Origin: Astrocystis sublimbata
Lineage: Eukaryota; Ascomycota; Sordariomycetes; Xylariales; Xylariaceae
Length of the DNA: 64,000 bases
NCBI GenBank assembly: GCA_022453515.1
Contig: JAJNNY010000084.1
Location: 61,466 to 125,465 of the forward strand
Reading direction: 5' to 3'
The position numbers were made by a program, and so were the translations under genes. The notes under the pieces were generated by a model, which had not been told where the DNA came from, made no database searches, and worked only from the letters and a program-made list of their open reading frames with translations. This document shows positions 24,386-35,680 of the stretch, one piece after another (positions within the stretch are counted from its first letter, which is position 1; each line of letters starts with the position of its first letter).

Positions 24386-26060
24386 ATGAGGGGCTTGGTC
24401 ACTCTCTCGCTCGCGGCTGCTGCCGCTGCAGCGCCTTCGTTCAGCATCGAAACCATCCATGATGGAGCTGCTCCCATTCTATCATCCACCTCAGCCGAGG
24501 AGGTCCCCAACTCATACATCATCAAGTTCAAGGAACACGTCACTGATGAGACCGTGTCCGACCACCACTCGTGGGTTCAGAAGCTTCACGGTGACCGTGA
24601 AGACGAGCGCATGGAGCTCCGGAAACGCGGCCAAATCCCTCTGGTCGGCGAGACTGTCGATGCTTTCAGCGGTCTCAAGCACACACTGAAGATCGGCAGC
24701 GGTTTTCTCGGTTACGCTGGCAACTTTGATGACTCGGTCATCGAGGAGGTCCGCAGACATCCTGATGTGAGTATCTCCAAACTGCAAGATTTCCTCTCCA
24801 TCAGGCATCGAGCCATACAACTACACAGAACGGGGAGCTAATTCGCTTCGTCGACAGGTCGAGTACATCGAGAAGGACCAGATCGTCTACGCCTTTAAGG
24901 AGGACGAGCCAGAACTCGAGAAGAACTCTCCCTGGGGTCTCGCTCGTCTATCCCACCGCGACTCGCTCAACTTCGGCACCTACAACAAATACCTATACTC
25001 CGCCGATGGTGGTGAAGGAGTTGACGTATATGTCATCGACACCGGTACCAACACTAAGCACGTTGACTTCGAGGGTCGCGCCAAGTGGGGAAAGACCATC
25101 CCCTCTGGTGACGAGGACGAGGATGGTAACGGCCACGGTACTCACTGCTCTGGCACGGTTGCTGGAAAGAAGTACGGTGTCGCGAAGAAGGCTCACGTCT
25201 ACGCCGTCAAGGTTCTTCGGTCTAACGGTTCCGGCTCCATGTCGGACGTGATGAAGGGTGTCGAGTGGGCCGCTGAGGCTCACATGAAGCAGGTAGATGC
25301 CGTCAAGAAGGGTTCCCGAAAGGGCTTCAAGGGCTCGACTGCCAACATGTCTCTTGGTGGTGGCAAGTCCCCATCCCTTGATCAGGCTGTCAATGCCGCT
25401 GTCGATGCTGGTCTCCACTTCGCCGTTGCTGCCGGTAACGATAATGCCGATGCTTGCAAGTACTCTCCCGCTGCTGCTGACAAGGCCATCACTGTCGGTG
25501 CCTCTGCTCTGGACGATAGCCGTGCCTACTTCTCCAACTGGGGAAAGTGTGTTGACATCTTTGGCCCTGGCTTGAGCATCCAGTCCACCTGGATCGGCAG
25601 CGACCACGCCGTCAACACCATCTCTGGTACCTCCATGGCTTCCCCTCATCTCTGCGGTCTCACTGCCTACTTCCTGTCTCTCCAGCCCAGCAAGGAGTCC
25701 GAGTACGGCATGGCTGCTATCACCCCCAAGAAGCTGAAGGAGAATATGATATCCATTGCTACTAAGGGTGCTCTGTCTGATATCCCCTCCGACACTCCCA
25801 ACCTACTCGCCTGGAACGGTGGCGGTTACTCCAACTACTCTAAGATTGTTGAGCAGGGCAGCTACACCGCCGAGAAGAAGGCCGACTCCGTCACTCTCGA
25901 GGATCTTGAGAAGGCCATTGAGGAAGACTTCAACGTTGTCTCTGGAAAGATCGTCAAGGGCGTTTCCAGCCTCTCCGATAAGGCCGAGAAGCTTTCTGAG
26001 AAGATCCACGAACTTGTCGATGAAGAAATCAAGAGCTTCATGAAGGAGGTTCACGCTTAA
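24386..26060 (+). CDS. prb1: Vacuolar subtilisin-like serine protease (PrB/PepC/Alp2 type), 527 aa
   Basis: Family S8A (proteinase K-like) endopeptidase of the fungal vacuole. Exons are 24386-24766 and 24858-26060; the intron is 91 nt, phase 0. There is a signal peptide (MRGLVTLSLAAAAAAAPS). An I9 propeptide domain follows (SYIIKFKEHVTDETVSDHHSWV to VEYIEKDQIV, about residues 43-137), then the catalytic domain from about 150. The catalytic triad is visible: D188 (YVIDTGTN), H220 (GNGHGTHCSG) and S386 (ISGTSMASPH); N321 (AAGNDNA) is the oxyanion-hole residue. A charged, helical C-terminal extension (about 460-527, rich in Glu/Lys) follows, as in PrB/PepC homologues and unlike secreted S8 proteases. 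Codon use is strongly C-ending, suggesting high expression. Vacuolar placement is inferred from the family. Confidence 0.93.
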
Positions 26061-29000
26061 GTGTATAATCAGGCACTTTCAGTTTTGGTTGCATTACCAT
26101 GTTGTTGATTGCGACCCGCTCTCGCTGGGTTTGTTTGTACTGTAAATTCGTTTGGGGGTCATTGGTGGCTTTGGAACACTTCATAGATCATTAGTCACAG
26201 TGTGAATGCCCATATCAGTTGTTATTCTCTCATTTGGCAATTTACGTGAACTATTTTGAGCATTGTATCCCATGTTTAACATGTAGAACTTAGCACTGTG
26301 TTTGGGTAGTGCGTGAACCATATGTCGTCATTATGTACATACCATCAATTGAATCGGCTCAACAGCCTTTGCTGGTGCGATGTGCTCTGCCGTTGTGAAG
26401 CTTGTAAATAACAGACCGCGCCCAATCATGGGCTAATTAGTGCCCAGGTGTGGTTAACATTGCCCAATCATCCATTTACTCGATCCATTTACTGGAAGAG
26501 AGAAGTATGCTGTAGGACTCAGATCTGTGCGGGTGGGCTTGACTTGAACTTGTACCCAGCCTCCAAGCCCCCTTTTCTCTTGTCCTCTCAACCATCCCCG
26601 CCATATCAACCAGAAATCCTGGAAATATGTATTGTGTTACCTAAGCGATCAACGTCAAAGGAGATTCCCAGCAACCCATCCCAAGAGATGTTTGCGAGGC
26701 CACACAAGCCCAGGCTGGATGACGACAGCCAGTCTTTGCTTGCTTTGCGACAACAATGCTAAGTAAGCACTTGAAGCATTTTAACTGTTCCTTTATTTTC
26801 TATGGGTCGCTTTTGTCCTCTCAATTGTAGGTGTGATTACCATTTACTCAATTATTCGAAGCTCAAAACTTGCAGTTGCAACACCGGGGCAAAACCAGTA
26901 CCGTACCCTTAGGTAGGTAGATGGATCATCGATGGATTTGCGCGAGGCGCGGGGTTATGATAATCAACAGTACCTAGGTAGGTAGCCACCTACGGTATGT
27001 TACTGTCGTTCCTCACGATATTTCCCGATCAGAGCGACCATGCGAAAAGGATAGCTTTGGTCACTACCTAGTGTCTTCTATTTATCTCCTTCGCTGTTGG
27101 TAGCCTACTTGTCCAGAAGGGGAAAAGGTCATGCTTCACGAGCCTGGTAATTTCAAATGTAGGCATGCTATCGTGATTGTCTTTTCTACTTCCCAATGCA
27201 TCACACACCAAAAGCAAAGAATGCAGCGTAGTATTCCAGGGTACATCAACAGCACCATGAGACAGTTCTCTTTGCATGGTAAGGCTGTTGGTCCTCTTTC
27301 CTGATGGGTAGGATGACGATATGTGCAAAGTGGCCTGGCGAGCCTGGTCTTTGTTTGGCCACTCTGCCTACCTACATAAATATGCCTCCTTTGATATAAG
27401 AAGAGAGCAGCACAAGCATGATGTCCATCAGCTGAGTAGATAGTCGACGTTGTGAGGTATCACGAGCAGTAGCCTTGCAAAATCTGAAGGTCTCTACCTC
27501 CATCGTCAAGGTGGCTAGGTATCCATCCAGCAGAGCACTTAACAGATTCAGCACTTGTACGTCATCCAGACAATACTACCGATTGAATGGTCTAAGCGCT
27601 AGTCCTAGATGCTGCTCTAGATATATTGGATGCACATGAAAGCACATGGAATGGATAACCTGACTGAGGGTTGACTACTGGGTCTCAAAGCATGTTCCAA
27701 GGTAAATCAACCCCTTGTGGGCATCGCAAACTTCACATATGTGAAGCGATGTGATACCACTGGACTCTACATCTCATATCTTCTGCTTAGAAGCTCCAAT
27801 ATCGGATGCTTGTATTGGTGGTCCCTGATCATAGGTAGGCTGCTTTCACAAGAAGGCAACATCACCCACATGTTGGGATTGTGATTTTGAATGGCAGCGA
27901 CGAAGCATTGGGTACGGGACTACTTTTGGAAACCACGAAGGAGCAGCTGGGCCAGCTGCCCTCCCTTCCCCCCTAATAAACTGGCTGGCCACAAACCTTC
28001 ACTGCCCAGGCAGAAAATGAATTTTCGCTGCACAGTCTACCACAGGACTTTCTTGTGACGCAAGGCAAACACCAAGCATTCACTGGACTAACTGCTAAAC
28101 CAAAGACCATGGCTCGTTGCCAGGCAACACTTTTGTTTCACAGAATGGCCCAACTCTGAGCAGTGCTTTGAGATGGCTATGATATTTGTGTGATATTCAT
28201 TGATACAAGTGATAAACCATTTGAAATGATCTTGCGAACAATTTGGCTGGGAGAATAATAACAACATGTGCCCAATACTCATGGTCGGCAAAATCCTGGA
28301 TACGGGCCAGATAACGGAACAGGACAACAATCCGAATAACGGCACGTGCTGTTATCCGGATACCCTCAAGTGTTTGAAATGGAAGTGACTCCCACTATGT
28401 ATCTTCTGAGCTTCCACTACATGACCTCTGAAGCCATGGCATGGCTCTGAGCCTCATCTCACATGCCTTTCTTGCATATACTTTGTCCATGGGTCTCATC
28501 TGGGACATAGAGACAGGCATGGTGATTATCTGCAGTCCGGCTGCAATTTCCCCATACTGCTGATGAACCGATACTCACCGTGCAAACTTACTGAAGGATC
28601 GGTGCTGGGAGAAGCGAGTACACAGAAAAAGGCAGTGGCTGGAGGACTACCTGCCTGGAAATATGGGCGCCCCCTCTCCTGGGCTCCCAACAAACAGAAT
28701 CGTACTTTCCTCTGGAGTAGAAATTCAGACACAAAACCGCCATGCGACTGCCCTAGGAAAGATCTTAGGAAAGATCTTAGGCAGCTACGTGACAACTGCG
28801 TGACCTCCTCACGCAATCGGTCAGAACGCCCGCTCCACTGCCCTCGATTTCTGTCAACAACACTACCTACCTTGCCTTCACCCCAACTTTACAGCTTTCA
28901 TTCGATCAACTCCAGCATACGACATTTCTCTGCCTACAGCACTATCAGCGCTATTACCACCGTCCCGTGTTGTTGGCGGCAGCTTTTGGTTTTACTGTAT

Positions 29001-29189
29001 TGCGCGTCACCCCTGACTTCTCAAAATCACACCCTCTCGCCTCCAGGTCGCTCCGGTCACTTTTGGCCTGTTGAGATGCATCCAAAGGCCCAATACTAGT
29101 CTACAGTCTTCCCAATCTCGCCCTGCCCTCCAAATATCCATCACATCGGTACTCACATCGTTGATTTGCGTCACATATCCAACATAAAC
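26061..29189. other. Long intergenic region, subtilisin 3' / Ser-rich protein 5'
   Basis: About 3.1 kb. It contains several copies of the TACCTAGGTAGG-type motif (about 26908-26920 and 26970-26992) and a 12-bp tandem duplication at 28754-28777. An open frame at 28563-29099 (178 codons) has no recognisable feature and overlaps the probable leader of the next gene, so it is not called. No RNA gene was seen. Confidence 0.5.
28754..28777. repeat. Perfect 12-bp tandem duplication (TAGGAAAGATCT)2
   Basis: Two adjacent identical 12-bp copies followed by the first four bases of a third, about 410 bp upstream of the Ser-rich protein start. Seen directly. Function unknown. Confidence 0.85.
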
Positions 29190-32100
29190 ATGCAGAGACG
29201 CAACAGCACCAACCCTCGCCGATCGCTCGATCGCCGAAAGTCGACCAGCTCAGCGAAACAGGTGCAGCTAGAGCACATCCTGCCAGAGACAGCAGAGAAC
29301 GACGCCCAGTCAGCAGCGACGCTTGCGTTTGAGAGAGCCAGAGCTCGATCGAAAGCAACAACAACTCCCAAGCTCACTCTGTGGCCACCCCTTCGCACTG
29401 GTCCCCCGCCCGGATTCACTCCTTTGCACTTGAGATCGCAGTCCGAAGAGACTCCTCCTCGTCAAGAACAGAGTATTCGCTTTGTCCAACCCAGACCCCC
29501 TGTGCCCGCCCCCGTTGTCGCAACGACTCACCCTGATACAATTCTCCCCATGTCGCCTGCTTCGGAGGGTCGTCCCATTGATAAAATCCTTGTTCCACGT
29601 CCAGCTGGCAGTGTCACTTCTGCTAGTAGAACTGCGCCAGATTACTTTGATGCTCTTTTCATGCGCGACGAGCATTACACACCCCAAGATGGTGTAGCAT
29701 CATTGCCCTCATCATACCGCAAACTCCGCAAGTCTAGGTCCATGTTTACAAACACGGCGAACCAGGCTGGAAATCAACATCAAGGCCAGAGCAACTCCTC
29801 AGCAACACCGAACCAGTTATCCTTGCCCACCAGCTCATCTGCTCGTGCCCTGCAAGGTGAAGAGAACATCCCCCCTCACCGCTTGAAGGCACCTAGGTCG
29901 ATGAGCTTCCTGCGAGATATCAGAGGAACATTGACATCTGGTTCCAAGTCTGAGGACTATACTACTCAGTTCTCATACAAGCGTGATGGCATTCAGGACA
30001 GGCCACCCAACAGACTTCTTTCCAAGCCTTCAATGATATTCAATCTTCAGGGCTCGAAAACAGACAGAGTTCTCCGGAGGACCATGCGAGAAACAAGTAA
30101 TGACACATCGATTTGGAGCGACAACAAAGCTCCGAAGGACGGTAGTTTGCGGTTCAAAGCACGCCAAGTGTCCCTGGGACTCAAATATAAGCTAAAGAAC
30201 CTGTTCGGCAAAGGCAAAGAAGATACTGATGGCAATGGAATCCCTCTACAGCATATTGATTCCCAGAGATCACATAGTTTTGGTTTCGACGATCTCAATG
30301 CCGAGACCGATAACGAGCTTATACAAATTCCATCGGATGATGAAGCTGCCTTATCGTACGTCACTTCTGGTATCCCATCACTACATGCAGTTCCATCATA
30401 CCAGCAGCTTCACTCTCAGCAAGGCAGCATGGAAAGCCTATGCAGCGAGCAAAAGGCTTCGGATGATAGATCTCGTGTGACAAGCTGGTCAGACTCCGAT
30501 GCAAACACTGTCATCACTCAAAGCAGTGCACGGGACGAGCGCCAGGAGCGGGAGAAGCGCCAAGAGCGTTTCGATCGGGAGAAAAAGAAGCGATTGTCGA
30601 TCATCAACGAGCACGGTGCACACGTTTGCTCATCTTCGTCAAACTTTGTTTCCATCAGCGAGAATCCGAGCAGCACATCTCTTGACCAAGCGAAGGAGAC
30701 GATTCCTGCTGCCATGGACCCTGATGCCATGGATCCTGCTGCTGCTATGGCTCCTGCTGCTGCTATAGATCCTGCTGCTGCTCCTACCCCTGTTCAACCA
30801 GCTGTTGACGGTCGAAGAATCTACTCGGCTCTGATGAAGCGAATGGACCAACAAGAACCCAAGGAGGACCAGGAAACACCTGACAGTGATAACGACTCTT
30901 TACAGCCGTGCGCAGTACCTCCACGTGAAAGCTCGCTCGGCCCTCGGCGCCACCGCCGGAGCCCTGCCACTTCTACAATTCGCTACGTTCTCCCAGACAG
31001 CGAATCAGAAACAGAGTCTTTCAAGACAGCTCGTCGATCGCCCACGAAAGTCAGATCGCCTACCAAGATCAGATACGCACTGCCTTCGATCCACAATTCG
31101 ACGATGCATCGGCCCAGTACATCAAGAGGATATGGAGAAGCAAAGATCTATCCAACATCCATGTACACGTCCTCAGATGTGGACGAGGCATCACCGAGGA
31201 AAAAAGATGATGGGAAAGTCTCAGCTCTGTCTAAGAAGAAGGCAAATGCCCTCATTCCGTCCGCCACATCTCACAGCTCGGCATTTTTTGGTAGCCCAAC
31301 ACGACACCTGTTCCGTACTGAGAGTCCCTATCGTCGGGCATTGCAAGATCAAATGTCCACTACTAGTACAATGGATGAAGAGCCGATGAAATCACCCGAC
31401 TTCAATCCCTGGAACCGTTCGCTCTCAAATTTGCCAAACTTGCAACTGAAGCGCTCTAGTACTTTTGATTCAGATGTAGACATCAAACAGGAATACACTG
31501 AGAGCGTCTATTCTACCAACACCGAAGAGGAACAAGCTAGACGACGGAGCCGCTTGTCTATTAACGAGGATACTCCACGGCCTAAGAGCCCAAACGGAGC
31601 TGGTACCATCTTTGTAGAGGAACCGGAAATCTATAAGAAGTCGAAGGAACGTGTCACGTCATCATCGAGTTCTGTAGAATGGAAAATGTTCTTATCATCC
31701 TACCTTTCAAACCTCGAGGACACCACCAAGAATGTGAATTTTGATGATTTCCAATCAGGACTCGGATCCGGTCGATCTTCTGGGCATGTTCAAGAGAATG
31801 CGCAGATCACCGACGACGACGATGATTTGCCTGTGACGCTTGACGCGTCACCTCGCCTTGGGCTGAACGATGGTTTCTCGCACTACAAGTATAAGAATAC
31901 CCAACCAAGGCCTTTCGATGCAGGAGAAACAGATACTACGATTGGTTCGAGATTCCCTTCTGTCAATCATCTACCACCGGCTAGTAGCTCGACCTCCAAT
32001 CTAACATTCACCCCGCCGCGACGCGATCCACTTGAGAGCAGCGTCTCGTTGGAACTTATGGGCTATGGCGGACGCAACAAAAACTTGCCACGTCCGCCGC

Positions 32101-32516
32101 CATACACCTCCCAAAAGAAGGAAACGAAAAAAGTCACGGGCGCTCAAGAGAACAAAACGAGCAGAATCGCAAGCATCCCAACCAAGCTCATGAAGCGCCT
32201 TCCGAAGCCCAAGATGAGTATGGAATCGCTTAGAAGCCGTAGCCGCAGCCAAAGTCGTCTTGCATCTGGTGAAACGCAACCTACCAAGTCGAATGGCCCG
32301 ACCACTTCGCGTCCGAAAATGTACAGCTTAGCTTCCAACAAGTCCGAGAACATCAGTCCCGTTGCAACAAGCAACGACGATCCCTATGGAATCGAGGGCT
32401 CTGGGGTTCTCGGTCCTCAGCATGATAATGTAGGAAGCAAGAGAATGGTGGACCTTTTCCTCAACAGCCGACGCCGACGCATGGCGAGCGACGATGAAGG
32501 CAGCGTTTTCTTGTGA
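29190..32516 (+). CDS. Ser/Arg-rich fungal protein of unknown function, 1108 aa
   Basis: Single exon. The start is the ATG at 29190 (MQRRNSTNPRRSLDRRKSTS). An N-terminal block resembling a pattern I associate with uncharacterised filamentous-fungus proteins (RKSTSSAKQVQLEHILPE, AATLAFERARARS, LTLWPPLRTGPPPG) is followed by a largely disordered, Ser/Pro/Lys-rich chain. Visible local features are a charged Arg/Glu coiled stretch near 30535-30600 (RDERQEREKRQERFDREKKKR), an Ala/Pro/Met-Asp repeat at about 30700-30790, tandem RSPTK motifs at about 31030-31075, acidic DDDDD at about 31815 and a C-terminal basic SRSRSQSR segment. No enzymatic domain, membrane segment or signal peptide was seen. Many S/T-P sites suggest a phosphoprotein. 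I do not recognise a function. Confidence 0.8.
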   Translation: MQRRNSTNPRRSLDRRKSTSSAKQVQLEHILPETAENDAQSAATLAFERARARSKATTTPKLTLWPPLRTGPPPGFTPLHLRSQSEETPPRQEQSIRFVQPRPPVPAPVVATTHPDTILPMSPASEGRPIDKILVPRPAGSVTSASRTAPDYFDALFMRDEHYTPQDGVASLPSSYRKLRKSRSMFTNTANQAGNQHQGQSNSSATPNQLSLPTSSSARALQGEENIPPHRLKAPRSMSFLRDIRGTLTSGSKSEDYTTQFSYKRDGIQDRPPNRLLSKPSMIFNLQGSKTDRVLRRTMRETSNDTSIWSDNKAPKDGSLRFKARQVSLGLKYKLKNLFGKGKEDTDGNGIPLQHIDSQRSHSFGFDDLNAETDNELIQIPSDDEAALSYVTSGIPSLHAVPSYQQLHSQQGSMESLCSEQKASDDRSRVTSWSDSDANTVITQSSARDERQEREKRQERFDREKKKRLSIINEHGAHVCSSSSNFVSISENPSSTSLDQAKETIPAAMDPDAMDPAAAMAPAAAIDPAAAPTPVQPAVDGRRIYSALMKRMDQQEPKEDQETPDSDNDSLQPCAVPPRESSLGPRRHRRSPATSTIRYVLPDSESETESFKTARRSPTKVRSPTKIRYALPSIHNSTMHRPSTSRGYGEAKIYPTSMYTSSDVDEASPRKKDDGKVSALSKKKANALIPSATSHSSAFFGSPTRHLFRTESPYRRALQDQMSTTSTMDEEPMKSPDFNPWNRSLSNLPNLQLKRSSTFDSDVDIKQEYTESVYSTNTEEEQARRRSRLSINEDTPRPKSPNGAGTIFVEEPEIYKKSKERVTSSSSSVEWKMFLSSYLSNLEDTTKNVNFDDFQSGLGSGRSSGHVQENAQITDDDDDLPVTLDASPRLGLNDGFSHYKYKNTQPRPFDAGETDTTIGSRFPSVNHLPPASSSTSNLTFTPPRRDPLESSVSLELMGYGGRNKNLPRPPPYTSQKKETKKVTGAQENKTSRIASIPTKLMKRLPKPKMSMESLRSRSRSQSRLASGETQPTKSNGPTTSRPKMYSLASNKSENISPVATSNDDPYGIEGSGVLGPQHDNVGSKRMVDLFLNSRRRRMASDDEGSVFL

Positions 32517-33442
32517 GGTCACCAGGTGATACACAACGGTCTGCAAGACGAGGGAGTATGGCTTATGACGAGCTCGCTCATCCTGTTCGAAAGATGTAAT
32601 ATGCTATAGTGAATGCTTATGTTGAGAGTATCGGATTTGAGCTGTTGAAATACGGGAAGGAGACCTGCGTTAATACGAATACGGACTGGGAGCAAGGGGA
32701 GGCAGGAAATCAGGATTGCAATGCTTACTCTGGAAAGAACACTCTATTCTTTCGGATCAGAGCATGATGAGCTCGACACCTAGGGCTAGACGGCTGTCAC
32801 TAATGAATACACTACGCTATGCAACGAGCTTGCGCTTGTGTGGTGGTAGATCAGATCAGGTAGATCAGGTAGATCTGGTAGATCATCAGGTAGATGATAA
32901 AGAAGATAAATCATACTGTTGTGTGGTGCTTGCTTACTTGTGAATGTTTAGTCAGGAAATGAATATGATCATTACTTGATGGTCCAGGTCTGTTCTCAAC
33001 CACGGCGTTCAGGCTCGATGTTGCTGCCTCGCATGACTTTTAAAAAACTCTCACCAGATGTCCGAAGCCATCCGTCCTCCCAGGGTCATCGTTTCAACTT
33101 TACATCCCCTCGACATCTCCTTGGCATCACGTCAACACCCCACGACTATCTGTAGCAACATGGCCATATTATGGAGCTTGAGGCTTTAATGTCTTTTGCA
33201 GGCTATCTGGCCAGATTGCTGTTCTTAACCGATTCAGTGCGAATGTTAACAAGCTCAAATGCATGAGGAATGAAATGCAAATGTGGTATTGTCCGTTACG
33301 CTATCATCAACCCAATAACAGAAACGCCTTTCACATGCAACCAACCGACCAACCAACCAACCTATGTAATATATCCAGGTCCCAAGTCTAATAAATGCCC
33401 ACCGAAAGTCTACCTATTCCCTTTTGGGTAGGTATTCCGGCC
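32517..33442. other. Convergent spacer with short minisatellite
   Basis: About 0.9 kb of 3' flanks between the Ser-rich gene and the PTH11-like gene. It contains an imperfect (GATCAGGTA)n array (32846-32896) and a CCAA-rich tract near 33338-33362. No gene was recognised. Confidence 0.5.
32846..32896. repeat. Imperfect tandem array, unit about 9 bp (GATCAGGTA)
   Basis: Four to five degenerate copies of GATCAGGTA/GATCTGGTA in the 3' flank of the Ser-rich gene. Seen directly; no function implied. Confidence 0.7.
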
Positions 33443-34814
33443 TTAGTCCTTCGAATAGGTACTCACATCCCTCTGCACCCGGATCTCGCCCGGCGGCACC
33501 TCCTTCGACGCTGGCCGCGCGCTGATGTCGGTCCAGAAATCGCCGCGCACCTTGGCCGGCACCAGCGTCTGTGTGTCGTCGAGGCGGTTGAAGGGCCGCT
33601 CTTCCTCGTCTTGAGATTTGCGGTTGCGGCTGCAGAGCACGGAGGCGTTGGTGCCGGATTTGCCGTTTTTGCCGCCTTTTATGAATGAGGTCCGGTTGTG
33701 GGAGAGACGTTTGGATTGCCGCCGCGTGGTGTAGGTGTGGGTGTAGCTGGATCGGTGGTGGTGCGGGATGTCGGAGGATGAGGCGGATGAGGATGAGGTG
33801 GAGAAGAGGCCGAGTCTTTGGTAGACGGGATATAGCGTCGGTGCGCAGGCGCCGATGATGGCGATGTAGATCTCGAAGCCGGTCGTGGCGGCGAGGAGGG
33901 CGAGGAGTTCTGGGGTTTGGTTTGTTAGTGGCTGGTTCCCTACCTCCTGGCCCACGATAACTACTAGGTAGGTGTGCACTTACTACCCGACCCGGGTTGG
34001 TTGCGCTTAATGAGATATAGCGAGATCGCTACGAGTTGTGCGAGACTGACGGCAAACCAACTATGTGCCAGTGTTAGTAGTGTTTACTCGCGAGGGAGGA
34101 TGTGTTTAGAGTCCCGTTTCCTCGATATGAGGGTTTGTTCAAAACGTACATTCCGCCAATGCTAAAGACACCGATAACGCCAAGCTTCTTCTGCTTCGAC
34201 AGATGCAATTTCATAACTTCGTAAACCGGCAGCAACACGGTCGCAATGTTGATGAGAACGTGGGCGGCGCCCAGGACGATATAACCGTGAGGTTGAGTGA
34301 TGCAGTGATTCCGGGCATCCGGCCCCGTGTTATCCCAGTTGAACTGGATGGGCCTGCAGGTCGCCAGCGTGAGGGCCTCGTGCGCCGCAAACCACACGAT
34401 GCACGCGACGGCGAGGACGGTGCCGCCGCGCCGCACGCTCGCCGCCGTGAAGGTGCAGAAGTAGAAGATGATGACCGAGAGCCGGATCCCCGTCAAGGCC
34501 CCGCCGTAGAGGATCGTGCCGATGAAGATCAGTTTCTGCACGTCGACGACGGCATAGTGGTGCTCTTTCTCGATATCCGCAAGATCGAAACCCAGCCCGT
34601 CGCGGAAGAAGGCTACGAATAGCGCTACCACCAGCCCGTGGTGGATCAGCAGCGTGCCCAGCGCGAGCCAGTCGTCGTGGTGGAACGGCACATCGGAGAC
34701 CCGCCGCGACCAGAAGCGCAGGGCGACGGCGACGGTCGCGATCAGCGCCAGCACGAGGGTCGGCGCGATGTAGCCCCACGAGCCTGGCCACATTTCGAGG
34801 GACGAGGCCACCAT
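33443..34814 (-). CDS. Seven-helix PTH11-like/fungal rhodopsin-domain membrane protein, about 402 aa
   Basis: Integral plasma-membrane protein of the fungal rhodopsin-like (PTH11-related) receptor family. Exons on the minus strand are 34150-34814, 33984-34060 and 33443-33909; introns are 89 and 74 nt and phases agree. Seven hydrophobic helices can be traced: SWGYIAPTLVLALIATVAVAL, DWLALGTLLIHHGLVVALFV, LIFIGTILYGGALTGIRLSV, GTVLAVACIVWFAAHEALTL, YIVLGAAHVLINIATVLLPV, LGVIGVFSIGGIWFAVSLAQ, and LLALLAATTGFEIYIAIIGA. The DDW motif before helix 2 and the block FNWD with HCITQ (helix 4-5 loop) are family hallmarks. No N-terminal CFEM domain is present. The cytosolic tail is Ser/Arg-rich. A weak donor near the end (GTGAGT, about 33459) leaves open a different last exon. 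The ligand is unknown. Confidence 0.82.
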
Positions 34815-35653
34815 CCCTACGGACCCTACCTAACAGTTTTTTGCTGTCTTGGGCGGAACATGTGCCTGTCTGTTGTGTGTCTGTATGTATACGTGTGCCT
34901 CTAGTGTGCGTGTTGCCTTGTGGGTGTGCGGGCGAGTGGGCGAGTGGGCAAGTGGGTGTGTGTGTGCGTAATTAGAACAATAGGGAAAAATTAAAATATT
35001 ACGAGAGGGGAAGACATCTGACAGATTAAAGATGACAGACAATTGGTCTTGTTTTCACTTGGTGGAAGAATAGAAACAAGGGAAGAGTACTGTAGGATTC
35101 AACCCGGCATGTCAGATTATGGTGAGATTTGGGCTTGTTTCCCCCAGAGCATATTTTGCCCTTTTGGTGAGTCTGACTGAAGTGAATTGAACTGACGGTC
35201 AGTTAATCGTCATGGATCTTGCTTGCCCAGCAGCGGAGGATACATACATATTGGATTTTGAACATCCATGCTGCTGCTCATTGCTGACAAGAATAGCATA
35301 CGGACCCAGAACCCCAGAACCTGGACTAGACCAATAAGGCATTGTGTCAGATCGTCGTACCTACTTACGAGTACGCAATTTATCTATTTACTTACTTACT
35401 CCTGGTACATCCTCGCTCCCTCCGTCACCCTGGGCGAAAGGTGGCATTTAGGCGGGCTGCAGGCTCTGGACCAAGTACCACTCGAGCACTCGAGCACTAC
35501 AGTAGTACAATACCACCACATCAATGTTTGCTTACTTACTGCGATGGGGGCCCATTCGAAGCAAAATCGCTGCAGATGAGGTTGATTTCCTGCCTTTTTG
35601 GGACAAATGGACGAAGGATCCAGATGCAGGGCATAGTTAGCTACATATTCATA

Positions 35654-35680
35654 GTAGCAAGTGTAGCAAGTGTAGCAAGT
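35654..35680. repeat. Perfect 9-bp x 3 tandem repeat (GTAGCAAGT)
   Basis: Three identical adjacent copies of GTAGCAAGT in intergenic DNA. Seen directly; function unknown. Confidence 0.9.

Noticed and set aside
24993..25649. 218-codon open frame antisense to the subtilisin
   Set aside because: Strong third-position C bias in the real gene keeps the opposite strand open. No protein motif is visible.
28563..29099. 178-codon frame upstream of the Ser-rich protein
   Set aside because: No domain, signal peptide or conserved block was seen. The sequence looks like promoter and 5' leader.
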